From: an uncultured Muribaculaceae bacterium
GTDB lineage: Bacteria; Bacteroidota; Bacteroidia; Bacteroidales; Muribaculaceae
Reading direction: 5' to 3'
Length of the DNA: 12,753 bases
NCBI GenBank assembly: GCA_910586175.1
Contig: CAJUIJ010000063.1
Location: 1 to 12,753, forward strand
Position numbers and translations under genes: made by a program. This document shows, in pieces, positions 1 through 7,300 of the stretch (the stretch's first letter is position 1; every line of letters starts with the position of its first letter). The notes beneath the pieces are model-generated. The model made no database searches and was not told the origin of the DNA. It saw only the letters and a program-made list of their open reading frames with translations.

Positions 1-3
1 CAT
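1..3 (-). CDS. Start codon of a probable second nuclease gene (rest lies outside the window)
   Basis: Only the putative ATG (CAT on the plus strand) is inside the window. It is proposed because positions 1-55 are identical to 1201-1255, where the same CAT is the start codon of the Rpn-like nuclease gene and the rest is its promoter. By analogy a co-oriented gene, probably a paralogue, starts here and runs leftward out of the window. No coding sequence can be read, so its identity and intactness are inference. Confidence 0.4.
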
Positions 4-22
4 AATCTTGGGGTTTGATTCA

Positions 23-54
23 CAAATATAATTGATTTACGCTCAAAAAGCAAA
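23..54 (-). promoter_or_regulatory. Bacteroidota-type promoter for the gene leaving the left edge
   Basis: Reading the minus strand, TTTG (51-54), a 20-nt spacer and TATATTTG (23-30) match the Bacteroides -33 TTTG / -7 TAnnTTTG consensus. It is the same promoter as at 1223-1254, within the exact 55-bp repeat. Confidence 0.6.
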
Positions 55-81
55 TGCTACTTGAAAAACATCAAACACTGC

Positions 82-130
82 ATTCCCTCAACTTTTTTCT
101 GAATACTGCCTATTATTCCCTCAACTTTTT
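82..130. repeat. Short direct repeat, two copies 33 bp apart
   Basis: The 16-mer ATTCCCTCAACTTTTT occurs at 82-97 and again at 115-130 in the AT-rich spacer between the nuclease gene and the promoter of the left copy. No function is evident. It may be a remnant of local duplication during cassette amplification. Confidence 0.7.
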
Positions 131-180
131 ATTGATAGTTTTATAAATAGCCTAAATAAAAATAGTTACGTGAAAGTTCG

Positions 181-246
181 GCACCGATGCCACGAAGACG
201 AGAGCCGACGCAAAGCCACCGGGAGGGAGGAGCCTCCGGCGACGAC
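181..246 (-). repeat. GC-rich dispersed repeat downstream of the nuclease gene (left copy)
   Basis: The core at 215-246 is the reverse complement of 12700-12731 with one mismatch in 32. Beyond the core, 181-214 shows looser, gapped similarity to 12732-12753 (a shared TT-GCG and a GCATCG stretch), so the whole element may be about 55-66 bp. It starts 54 nt after the nuclease stop codon and reads in the same sense as that gene. Its GC content contrasts with the AT-rich spacer around it. The core can fold through CCGGAG pairing with CTCCCGG (one bulged C), but no U-tract follows, so it is not a standard terminator. Confidence 0.75.
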
Positions 247-273
247 TTATGATTTAGTTGACTTATGATTTAG
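244..273. repeat. 14-bp near-tandem repeat (16-bp period)
   Basis: GACTTATGATTTAG occurs at 244-257 and again at 260-273, separated by 2 bp, between the nuclease stop codon and the GC-rich repeat. The first copy overlaps the end of the GC-rich core, so the duplication may have arisen at the edge of that element. Confidence 0.7.
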
Positions 274-300
274 AAAGTTGTTTCTAAGGTTTATCACTAA

Positions 301-1203
301 TCAATAGCCATCGCTTGACTCGAGTATGCTTTTAACTTCCGGAACAGTTACGCCAGCAATGTCGGCGATGGTGTCAGTATCAAATCCTTTGGCGGCCATT
401 GAAATTATGACCCTTTCTTGTTCTTCCTGAATTCCTTTCTGAATTCCTTCTTGGATTCCTTCCTCGCGAGCTTTTATCTCTGCATACTGGATTGAATTTT
501 TGTAGTCGCGCACGAACTTTAGGTCGCGCTCGTAGTTGCGACGGTCCTCGGGACTAAGGTTTTCCACACGAGCCACCTGGTCCACCCTGCGGAATATGTT
601 CTGAACAAACGGTATGGTATTCATATCTTTCAAGTGTTTCATTAAATAGACCCAACAGTCGAAGTCAGACTTGCATTCGTCGACATCCTTACCGAAATTA
701 GGCAACTGTATATATATCAAACGGAGAGCGTCTGAAAATTGTTTGCCGGTTTTCATGTCTTGCAATTGCACGTCCTCCCTGACTTCACAGTTGCCATCAT
801 CCAGTTTAAATTGCGTGAACGCGATCACGTATACCGGCATGAAATTATAGTCCCAATCCCCTTGGTTGCCCTGCTCGGTGATGGCACGAGAAGCGTAAAA
901 TATGGTCCGCTTCTTGAAATGCACCTGTTGCCTGTTTTGCATCTCGACAATGAACCTGCGTCCGCAACCGGTCTCGCAGTGGATGTCATAATGAATTGTC
1001 CTCTCGTCATCGCGTTCGCGGGTCTTCTCGCGGTCAAGATAAGTGATAGAGACAATAGGGTCATGGCCGTCGCCATCGAGTACGGCATTGAGAAACCCTA
1101 TTAGAATATCGCTCGAGGACTCTCGGCCGAAAAGGATTTTGAAGCCGGTGTCGGTCAACGGTTCGAAGTAAGTGTTCGCGGTTCTATGAGAAGGAGCTGC
1201 CAT
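301..1203 (-). CDS. Rpn-like PD-(D/E)XK nuclease / putative transposase family protein
   Basis: This 300-aa protein resembles the Rpn/PDDEXK_2 family, widespread in Bacteroidota and annotated as recombination-promoting nuclease or putative transposase. The N-terminus has the family-like LTDTGFKILFG (residues 16-26). The nuclease core is suggested by D73 (in IHYDIHC) followed by E87-x-Q89 (in FIVEMQ), an ExQ variant of the (D/E)xK metal-binding motif. The C-terminus has three GIQE/GIQK units (residues 249-260) and then a short helical region ending TIADIAGVTVPEVKSILE, which looks like a small DNA-binding-like helix pair. There is no signal peptide, so it is presumably cytoplasmic and acts on DNA. 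The ATG at 1203 directly follows a well-matched promoter. No inverted-repeat ends are visible, so independent mobility is unproven; family members are reported to promote recombination rather than to transpose classically. The ORF appears intact. Confidence 0.8.
   Translation of the reverse strand: MAAPSHRTANTYFEPLTDTGFKILFGRESSSDILIGFLNAVLDGDGHDPIVSITYLDREKTRERDDERTIHYDIHCETGCGRRFIVEMQNRQQVHFKKRTIFYASRAITEQGNQGDWDYNFMPVYVIAFTQFKLDDGNCEVREDVQLQDMKTGKQFSDALRLIYIQLPNFGKDVDECKSDFDCWVYLMKHLKDMNTIPFVQNIFRRVDQVARVENLSPEDRRNYERDLKFVRDYKNSIQYAEIKAREEGIQEGIQKGIQEEQERVIISMAAKGFDTDTIADIAGVTVPEVKSILESSDGY
424..459 (-). repeat. Three in-frame 12-bp repeats (GIQE/GIQK/GIQE)
   Basis: Three consecutive 12-nt units at 424-435, 436-447 and 448-459 encode GIQE, GIQK and GIQE near the C-terminus of the nuclease. 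The units are similar but not identical. Gain or loss of a unit keeps the frame and would change the length of the helical linker before the C-terminal segment. Confidence 0.75.
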
Positions 1204-1255
1204 AATCTTGGGGTTTGATTCACAAATATAATTGATTTACGCTCAAAAAGCAAAT
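1201..1255. repeat. 55-bp direct repeat, right copy (promoter, leader and start codon of the nuclease gene)
   Basis: Identical to 1-55. It covers the nuclease ATG (1201-1203), its short leader and both promoter boxes. The flank from 1256 onward shows only weak resemblance to 56-85, so the exact repeat ends just past the -33 box. Confidence 0.9.
1223..1254 (-). promoter_or_regulatory. Promoter of the nuclease gene
   Basis: On the minus strand TTTG (1251-1254), a 20-nt spacer and TATATTTG (1223-1230) fit the Bacteroides housekeeping consensus fully. Transcription would start near 1217, leaving a leader of about 14 nt before the ATG at 1203, with no Shine-Dalgarno-like sequence. That is usual for this phylum. 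Confidence 0.65.
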
Positions 1256-1305
1256 ATGACATTAAAAAAGCATACAAGGCATAAAACTGAAGTCATTTAA
1301 GGTGA

Positions 1306-1347
1306 AACGAGGGGCAGTCAGTTATTTCATGCTGACTGCCCCTCGTT
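1306..1347 (-). terminator. Perfect 16-bp hairpin after the three-gene operon
   Basis: AACGAGGGGCAGTCAG (1306-1321) and CTGACTGCCCCTCGTT (1332-1347) pair perfectly around a 10-nt loop. The hairpin lies 30 nt past the stop codon of the 975-aa gene and about 50 nt before the nuclease promoter, the expected place for the operon terminator. Neither strand has a clear U-tract directly after the stem, so it may act by blocking or by stabilising the 3' end rather than as a textbook intrinsic terminator. Confidence 0.7.
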
Positions 1348-1377
1348 ATATTGATTAAGTCAAATTAAGATTTCTTC

Positions 1378-4305
1378 TTATTTGATTATTACCTTATTTG
1401 ATTTGCCTTGTTTTTTGACAATCACCATTGAGCCTTTGGCCGGACGGTCTATTTTTAAGCCGTCGAGTGTATAGTATTCCTTCTCTCCGGTTTCGTCAGT
1501 GATTGTTTCGATTGTGGCGTTAAGATCTACAGTGGCGCGTGCTTCCTTACCATATCCCGACTCACCCTTGTTGTAAAGGGCTGTGACATGATATACATGC
1601 TCCTGTCCTTTCACCGGGGCAGCGTCGATGTGACTCTCGCTCTCTACGGGCAATGTGCAGAGAAGCATGTGGTCGCGATATACGTTGAAGCCGGTAGGTA
1701 TGGCAGGCTCACTCTTCTGTGTGAACGTGAAAGAGTCGAACAGTACGGGATTGCTGTGACGACCGTGCACGCGTATGGCAAATCGGGAGGCAGTGGCCGG
1801 AAGCTCGAACTCGAATCTTGTCCACTCACTCTTTGGTGCGCTTGAGGTGGCAATGACGGTGAAGTCGTCGGCTGCGGTGCCACCGGTTGACCACATTACG
1901 TCGAAGCTCTCCGGGTCACCATAGCTGCCGGTGAATGCCATGGCATAGAAGCTAAGGACTGAACCTCCTTTGACCTCGGGCGAGATTACCCAGTTGTCGG
2001 AGTCGGTGTTGTAGTACGACTGTAGCTGCGTTATGGCGAGACATTTCTCCCCATCATGGCTTGTCAGCGACGGATTCCATGAATAGGAGGCGGTGAAGTT
2101 CTCGGCAATCATGGCAGCGAAGTTGGTGCCGGCATTTACATCGTTGATGCCGTTCTGCTTCTGCTCGTCAGAGTCGATGAATATCCAACCATTCTCAGCC
2201 TCTATGGTTCCGGCTGTCCATGTTTCGAAGCTCTCTGTCATTTCCGTATATGTAGGCTCGATAGAAACCTCGGGAGCTTGCCAGTTGAGCGTTACAAGAA
2301 CGTTGGTGTTGTCTACCTCAGCGTTAAGTTCATCGACCGTCGTAAGCTCGTTGGCATTGACCGGGATAGTCAGCTCACAGCTATTGTCAGCAATGTCCAT
2401 ATCAGACTCCATGTTGACACGCAGCGTGAACTCCACATCTGAGTCTGCATACTTGGGTAGCACCTTGAACGGGACGCTCACCGCACATTCCGACATGGCC
2501 TTGACCTCCGGACCCTCAACTGTAGTGATCTCCTCGCCGTCGGCAAGCAGAGTAACTGTGTAGTTGTTTTCGTCAGAGACCCCCTTGTTGATTACCTCCG
2601 CAGAGAAGTTTACCACCTGTCCAATCTCGAGACTGCGCACCGGTGCAGTGGCCTTGACTGCGAGGTTGTGTTCAAGATAGCTCTTGATAGTGATATTGTC
2701 GACGAACATCTTGCCATAAGAACCACCGAAGCCTATGAAAAAGAGTTGTGTGTTATGCTGCATGGCAGACTCCGGCAGATCGAAGGTGAATTCTGTCCAA
2801 CCCTCGGCATCACCGCTTTTAAGGGGGATTGGATCACCTAATAGCGTCTCCTCTCCGGCAGTGAGGAATCCGGGTTGGATGCTCGGCTCGTAATATGCCG
2901 TGGGCTGGAGGTATACCCAGAACTTTAGCTTGGCGTTGGTGAGCGAAGAGAGGTCGAGCATGGGTGACCAAATGTGGAGATTCACCATATTGCTGTTAGA
3001 GAACTCCAGACAACCGCCATCATTGTCTTGGGGATTTACCACCGGGCTATATGAGCTTCCGGTGGAGGGTTGCCACTTGTAGTTTTCATCATTCTCTACG
3101 CTCCATGTCAGGTTTTCGTATGCGCGGTTGGCGAAAGACTCTTTGAATTCGCCGGCATATGGATTACCTACCATGTATGAAGCGCTTTTGAGGACGGTAG
3201 ACGAACGTGATCCGGCCATAGCGACGATGGTGAACGATACGGCCTCCTGACCCTGTTCAGGCATGGGGTATGTGAAGTCGGTCTCGAGTTCGGCAATGTT
3301 GTCGGCTACAGTGACTGCCCCGCATTTCACAAGGTATCGCACCTGAGAGGGGATGAATATTGCGTTTTCAGAGGTGGCTTCAGTGACAGCCGGCCATGAG
3401 AGGTGGAATGAATTGCCCTCTTGAATCACATTGAGTGACTCCACGGCCATTGGAGTGCCGACATTAGGGTTGGAACGCACCTCCACGGAGGGACTCGACA
3501 AGTCACCGTCAGCACATGTGAAGGTATATTTCGTAGCTGCAAGAGGCGCGTCAGGGTCGGTATAGGTTAAAGTCTGTCCGGGTGCGCCCTTGATGGATAC
3601 ATCCATATTCTCGCCATCGCGACTCACGTAAGTGGTGAGTTCCGCTACATTGAGGTCGGTGCCGAGAGCATTGCGAGAGGGCAGCGTAATCTCGAACGAA
3701 GCGGACAGTGCATCGTTCGACACGGCAAATACCGGAGCCTTGACCTCAGGGGCCATGGGGGCGTTGCCGTTTACACCTTCAGCTATTTCAATCTCATCGA
3801 GATAAAAGGCACCCTGACCGGCATCGCTGATGACGTGCAGGCCAAGATGATATTCACCGTCGGTCGGAACCGATACTCGCACCGTTTCCAATGCCCATGA
3901 GCCATAGTTGTAAGTGTATTCCTTAGCTTCTGCTATATTGACAGTCATTGCGGCTGACTCAGCGGAGGTGCCGGCCTTCCACTCAATGCGCTGTGTGGAT
4001 CCCGAGGTGGTAACCTTGTAGCGGAAAGAGAGCTCATATATGTAGCCGGCACGCAGGCTCATGACCGGAGTGAAGAGCCAGTCATTGGCTGTTTCGGTTG
4101 CCGAACCCGGATATTGCAGGCCATTGGAATAATTATAGCCGTAAAAGCCCAGGGTCTTGAAAGTTATGCCGTCATTGTTGGCATCCTCGTATGTAAATTC
4201 ACCCATTCCGTTATCAAAGGTTTCGGAAAAGGGTAAAGATGCGGCGAGCACCGGCAGCGCAATGGCTGCCGATGCAAGAAATATATTCAATTTATGTTTC
4301 ATCAT
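1378..4305 (-). CDS. Secreted multidomain protein: three choice-of-anchor J domains, Fn3 and T9SS-like tail (975 aa)
   Basis: This is an exported, probably surface-attached or released adhesin-like protein with no recognisable catalytic motif. A signal peptide spans about residues 1-22 (MMKHK then a hydrophobic run ending VLAAS). Anchor-J domain 1 is about 25-177 (NDWLFTP at 74-80, YLDEIEI at 168-174), followed by Fn3-like stretches at about 185-380. Anchor-J 2 is about 383-542 (DNDGG at 427-431, FVDNITI at 534-540). A CARDB-like beta domain with an NxG signature is about 545-650. A last Fn3 (655-680 and 866-928) is interrupted by anchor-J 3 (688-862; DNWVISPEVKGGS). The end (EYYTLDGLKI ... 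KVIIK) resembles a T9SS type A sorting tail, with GSM where GIY is usual. It is the last gene of the operon. Its ATG overlaps the upstream stop codon by 4 nt (ATGA), so translation is probably coupled; ATG at 4302 is an alternative start. It parallels the C-terminal two-thirds of the upstream 1490-aa protein. The ligand is unknown. Confidence 0.85.
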   Translation of the reverse strand: MMKHKLNIFLASAAIALPVLAASLPFSETFDNGMGEFTYEDANNDGITFKTLGFYGYNYSNGLQYPGSATETANDWLFTPVMSLRAGYIYELSFRYKVTTSGSTQRIEWKAGTSAESAAMTVNIAEAKEYTYNYGSWALETVRVSVPTDGEYHLGLHVISDAGQGAFYLDEIEIAEGVNGNAPMAPEVKAPVFAVSNDALSASFEITLPSRNALGTDLNVAELTTYVSRDGENMDVSIKGAPGQTLTYTDPDAPLAATKYTFTCADGDLSSPSVEVRSNPNVGTPMAVESLNVIQEGNSFHLSWPAVTEATSENAIFIPSQVRYLVKCGAVTVADNIAELETDFTYPMPEQGQEAVSFTIVAMAGSRSSTVLKSASYMVGNPYAGEFKESFANRAYENLTWSVENDENYKWQPSTGSSYSPVVNPQDNDGGCLEFSNSNMVNLHIWSPMLDLSSLTNAKLKFWVYLQPTAYYEPSIQPGFLTAGEETLLGDPIPLKSGDAEGWTEFTFDLPESAMQHNTQLFFIGFGGSYGKMFVDNITIKSYLEHNLAVKATAPVRSLEIGQVVNFSAEVINKGVSDENNYTVTLLADGEEITTVEGPEVKAMSECAVSVPFKVLPKYADSDVEFTLRVNMESDMDIADNSCELTIPVNANELTTVDELNAEVDNTNVLVTLNWQAPEVSIEPTYTEMTESFETWTAGTIEAENGWIFIDSDEQKQNGINDVNAGTNFAAMIAENFTASYSWNPSLTSHDGEKCLAITQLQSYYNTDSDNWVISPEVKGGSVLSFYAMAFTGSYGDPESFDVMWSTGGTAADDFTVIATSSAPKSEWTRFEFELPATASRFAIRVHGRHSNPVLFDSFTFTQKSEPAIPTGFNVYRDHMLLCTLPVESESHIDAAPVKGQEHVYHVTALYNKGESGYGKEARATVDLNATIETITDETGEKEYYTLDGLKIDRPAKGSMVIVKKQGKSNKVIIK

Positions 4306-7300
4306 ATCATTATCTTTATGTTACGGTCACCGCAGCGAAGCGTATATATGCCCGGTTCGAGAGAGATGAGTGCGTAATCGCCTACTTTCTCGTTGAAGAT
4401 CACCATACCGTTAACCGAAGCTACGGTTACTGTGCGTCCACCGGCATTCATCACGGCGATCGCGCCCTTGCGGACTTCAATACGCATTCCGTCAGCCTCA
4501 AGCGTGGTTGTTCCGGCGAGGTCTACCAAGCAGTCATTGGAAAGTCCGGATTCACCCTTGTCGTAGATTGCTGTTACGTTGTAAACATGCTGTCCTTCGG
4601 TCTGCGGATTGGCATCTGTGAACTCATTCTCCTCCACGATGGCATCATTGATTTGCTTGCCGTCGAGATAGACATTATAGCCACGGAATTCGAGCACGTC
4701 AGCATGTTCGCTTTCGTAAGTTACTTCATCGACGAGCAATGCATAAGCATTGTCGGAAACGCAGTTTATTGCGAAGCGACGGGCATCTGCGGGGAGTGTG
4801 AACTCATACTTGGTCCATGCTGAAGCCGGAACTGTCACGGTGCTTCCTATTGGCTTGAACTTTTTAATGTCGGCATCACCCTCTTCGGTGGTGTAGCAGA
4901 AGTTGAAACGTTCGAGACCATAGTTTGCCACTACGCTCTTGGCCATAAATGTAACCTTTGAGCCACCCTTGACTTCGGGAGAGATAAGCCAGTCGTCGTT
5001 GCTGCGCTCTGCCGCTGCGAAACATACGGCCATCTGTTCGCCGAGATATGGAGTCCACAGGTTGCCCTTAATGCCGGCTTTGCCGGGATTGAGAGCTTGG
5101 AAAGCCATCTGGTAGCCGGCGTTGGGATATTCATAATCGCCGCTTTCGCTCTCGCTGTTGGAGATAGTGTAGGTGAGGCTGCCGTCGTTATCGATAAGTG
5201 TCCATGCGCCAAAATTGGATATGGTGAATGGTTCGTAAGCCTCGAAGCCATCGGTCACCATGCCACTGCTGTTGATATCGGGGTCATTCCAAGAGAGAAC
5301 CACTGTGCCGTTGTGAGCCTTGGCTGTCAGGTCTTTGACTCGTGGCAGATTGTTGGAGGGAATGGTGACGTTGATTGTTGACGAATTGTTGTCGGTCGGG
5401 TTTTCATCAGCGGCAAAAATGATTCGTGCGCTATAGTCAAAACTCTTGCCTGCATCTATAATCGTCGGAGATACCGGGAATGAGAATTTCATTTCCTTGG
5501 CAAACCGGAGGGGAGATTCAGCAGATTGAGTTGCGATAACTTCACCGTCGCGAAGAAGTTCAACGTCGAAATCTTCAGCGGGTACCATACCGTTATTGAA
5601 TACAGTCACCACAGCATTGCGTGAAGAATTGACAGCAATGTTGGAGGGAAGTGTAAACGATGTGAGCTGGAGGTCATTGTCGGGAGTGTCATGCACGGTG
5701 ATGTTGTCTACATGCATATCATAACTGATGTAGTGGTGAGTGCGGAATGCGATTTGGAAGTCTTTCGCACCGACAGACTCTTTGAGAGGGAGGTCATAGC
5801 GATACCAGCCTGTGCCATTGATAAGAAGAATCGGCTTTTCGGTCAAGGCTTTATATTCACCATCTACGAGAGCTTCCACCTGCATGGTCTCCTTTTCAGT
5901 TGAATAACCGTTTTCGAGATCCGGATTGTAGTAATGATAGAACCAGAAAGAAAGCACGGGGTTCTTCAAGCCGGAGACATTGATTTTAGGAGAAATCATA
6001 CGTTTCTCCACGTCAAGGAAGTCAGTATATGCCACAAGCATACCTCCATCGTTGTCCTGGGCTGTGGGCTTGGGGCCACGATCTTTATCATTAGGTTTAT
6101 GGCTGAAACTGAAATCACGGCCATAAAATTCGTTTACGTATGTCAGGGGTGTGATGAAACGTGAAATCCAACCGCTTGTTGTAGTTTTCTCACCGCCGGC
6201 AAACGACTCTGCGAATGCATCCTTGTATGCTTCACCATATGTTATGAAGTCTGTTGCAGTGGCTGAAGATTCACCCTTGCTGTTGGTGGCGACTACTGAA
6301 TAGAAAGTAGACTTCTGACCGTCTGCAGTATTAACCTCAGTGGTGAATGTTGTGCCCTCGGCTGTTTCTGTAACAGTATTTCCGAAATTGTCAGTAATCT
6401 TATATTTCACCGGTTCGTAAGCTATGCTGCCACCGTTGACACCGGTCTCTGATGCTGTCCAGCTGATTGTTGCATGTTTGCCATCAGCCGAGGTGTGTGT
6501 TGCGGAGGCTACTGCTACGGGAGTATCAAGGCCTGCATATACCTCACACTCTATCGGGTTGCCATCTCCATTTGAGTTGGAGGCAATGGCAGTGTATGTA
6601 TGTTTGCCTTCAGTTACGTTTGAATCGGTAAAGCTCATTTTCTTGCCTATCTCAAGGCCGTCGGCAGAGCTTAATGTTTTAAGTTCAGCACCGTCGCGCA
6701 TTATCTTGATCTGGCTGAGATTATCGAGATCGTTGCCGAAGATATCCTTGTCGGGTGCAGTGAATGACACTTCTACAGAAGTTGCAGTTGCACCGGGAAT
6801 CGCTTTGAAGTCAGTTGCAGTGCCGGGTGCCGACATAGATGGGCCTTCTTCGACTGCTATGTCGTCTACATAAAGCCAGAACTGACCCTTTACGGATATG
6901 GCGTGGAAACCTATGTAGTAATTACCATCTTCCTGAACGTTGAATGTCAATACGCGCTCATCCATGGTCTGATTTGGAGACAGGATATCAGTGCGCTGCA
7001 TGATGGTCTGAGAGAAATCGGCCGGGGTGTAGCCTTTACCAATTTTTATTTCGAGAGTCTCTGCATATAGGCGGCCACCCATACTCTTGAATTTCAGACG
7101 GTAAGTTTGCCCTTTCTTGAGATGGAAGCCCGGGGTGATTAGCCAGTCATCACCCGGCAGGAGTGTATGGTATTTGTATGCAGCGCATTGTTTAGACTGA
7201 TCCCAACCCCATATGCCTTCGCCGGGACGATTCGTGTCTTTATTGTTATCTTTGATTACGAACGTCTTATAGTCATCCATTGTGTCGAATGTCTGGAGAT

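Larger units (their letters stand above)
1..55. repeat. 55-bp direct repeat, left copy (promoter, leader and start codon)
   Basis: This stretch is identical base for base to 1201-1255, and identity drops sharply after position 55. The repeat holds the ATG of a minus-strand gene, a leader of about 15 nt, a TATATTTG -7 box (minus strand, at 23-30) and a TTTG -33 box (at 51-54). The repeat unit is 1200 bp, the length of one nuclease gene plus its downstream spacer, so the arrangement looks like tandem gene cassettes. Confidence 0.9.

Noticed and set aside
739..1104. Plus-strand ORF of 121 aa
   Set aside because: It is antisense to the nuclease core, which carries recognisable catalytic motifs on the minus strand.
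301..1260. Classical insertion sequence around the nuclease gene
   Set aside because: No terminal inverted repeats and no target-site duplication are seen; the 55-bp direct repeats contain promoter and start codon, fitting tandem gene duplication better.
2093..2563. Plus-strand ORF of 156 aa, Ser/Val/Thr-rich
   Set aside because: It is a shadow of the anchor-J/CARDB coding region on the minus strand; its low-complexity composition is what the opposite frame of such a gene gives.
4239..4823. Plus-strand ORF of 194 aa
   Set aside because: It is wholly antisense to the 3' end of the 1490-aa gene and the start of the 975-aa gene, has no promoter match, no RBS and no recognisable domain; the minus-strand proteins are clearly real.
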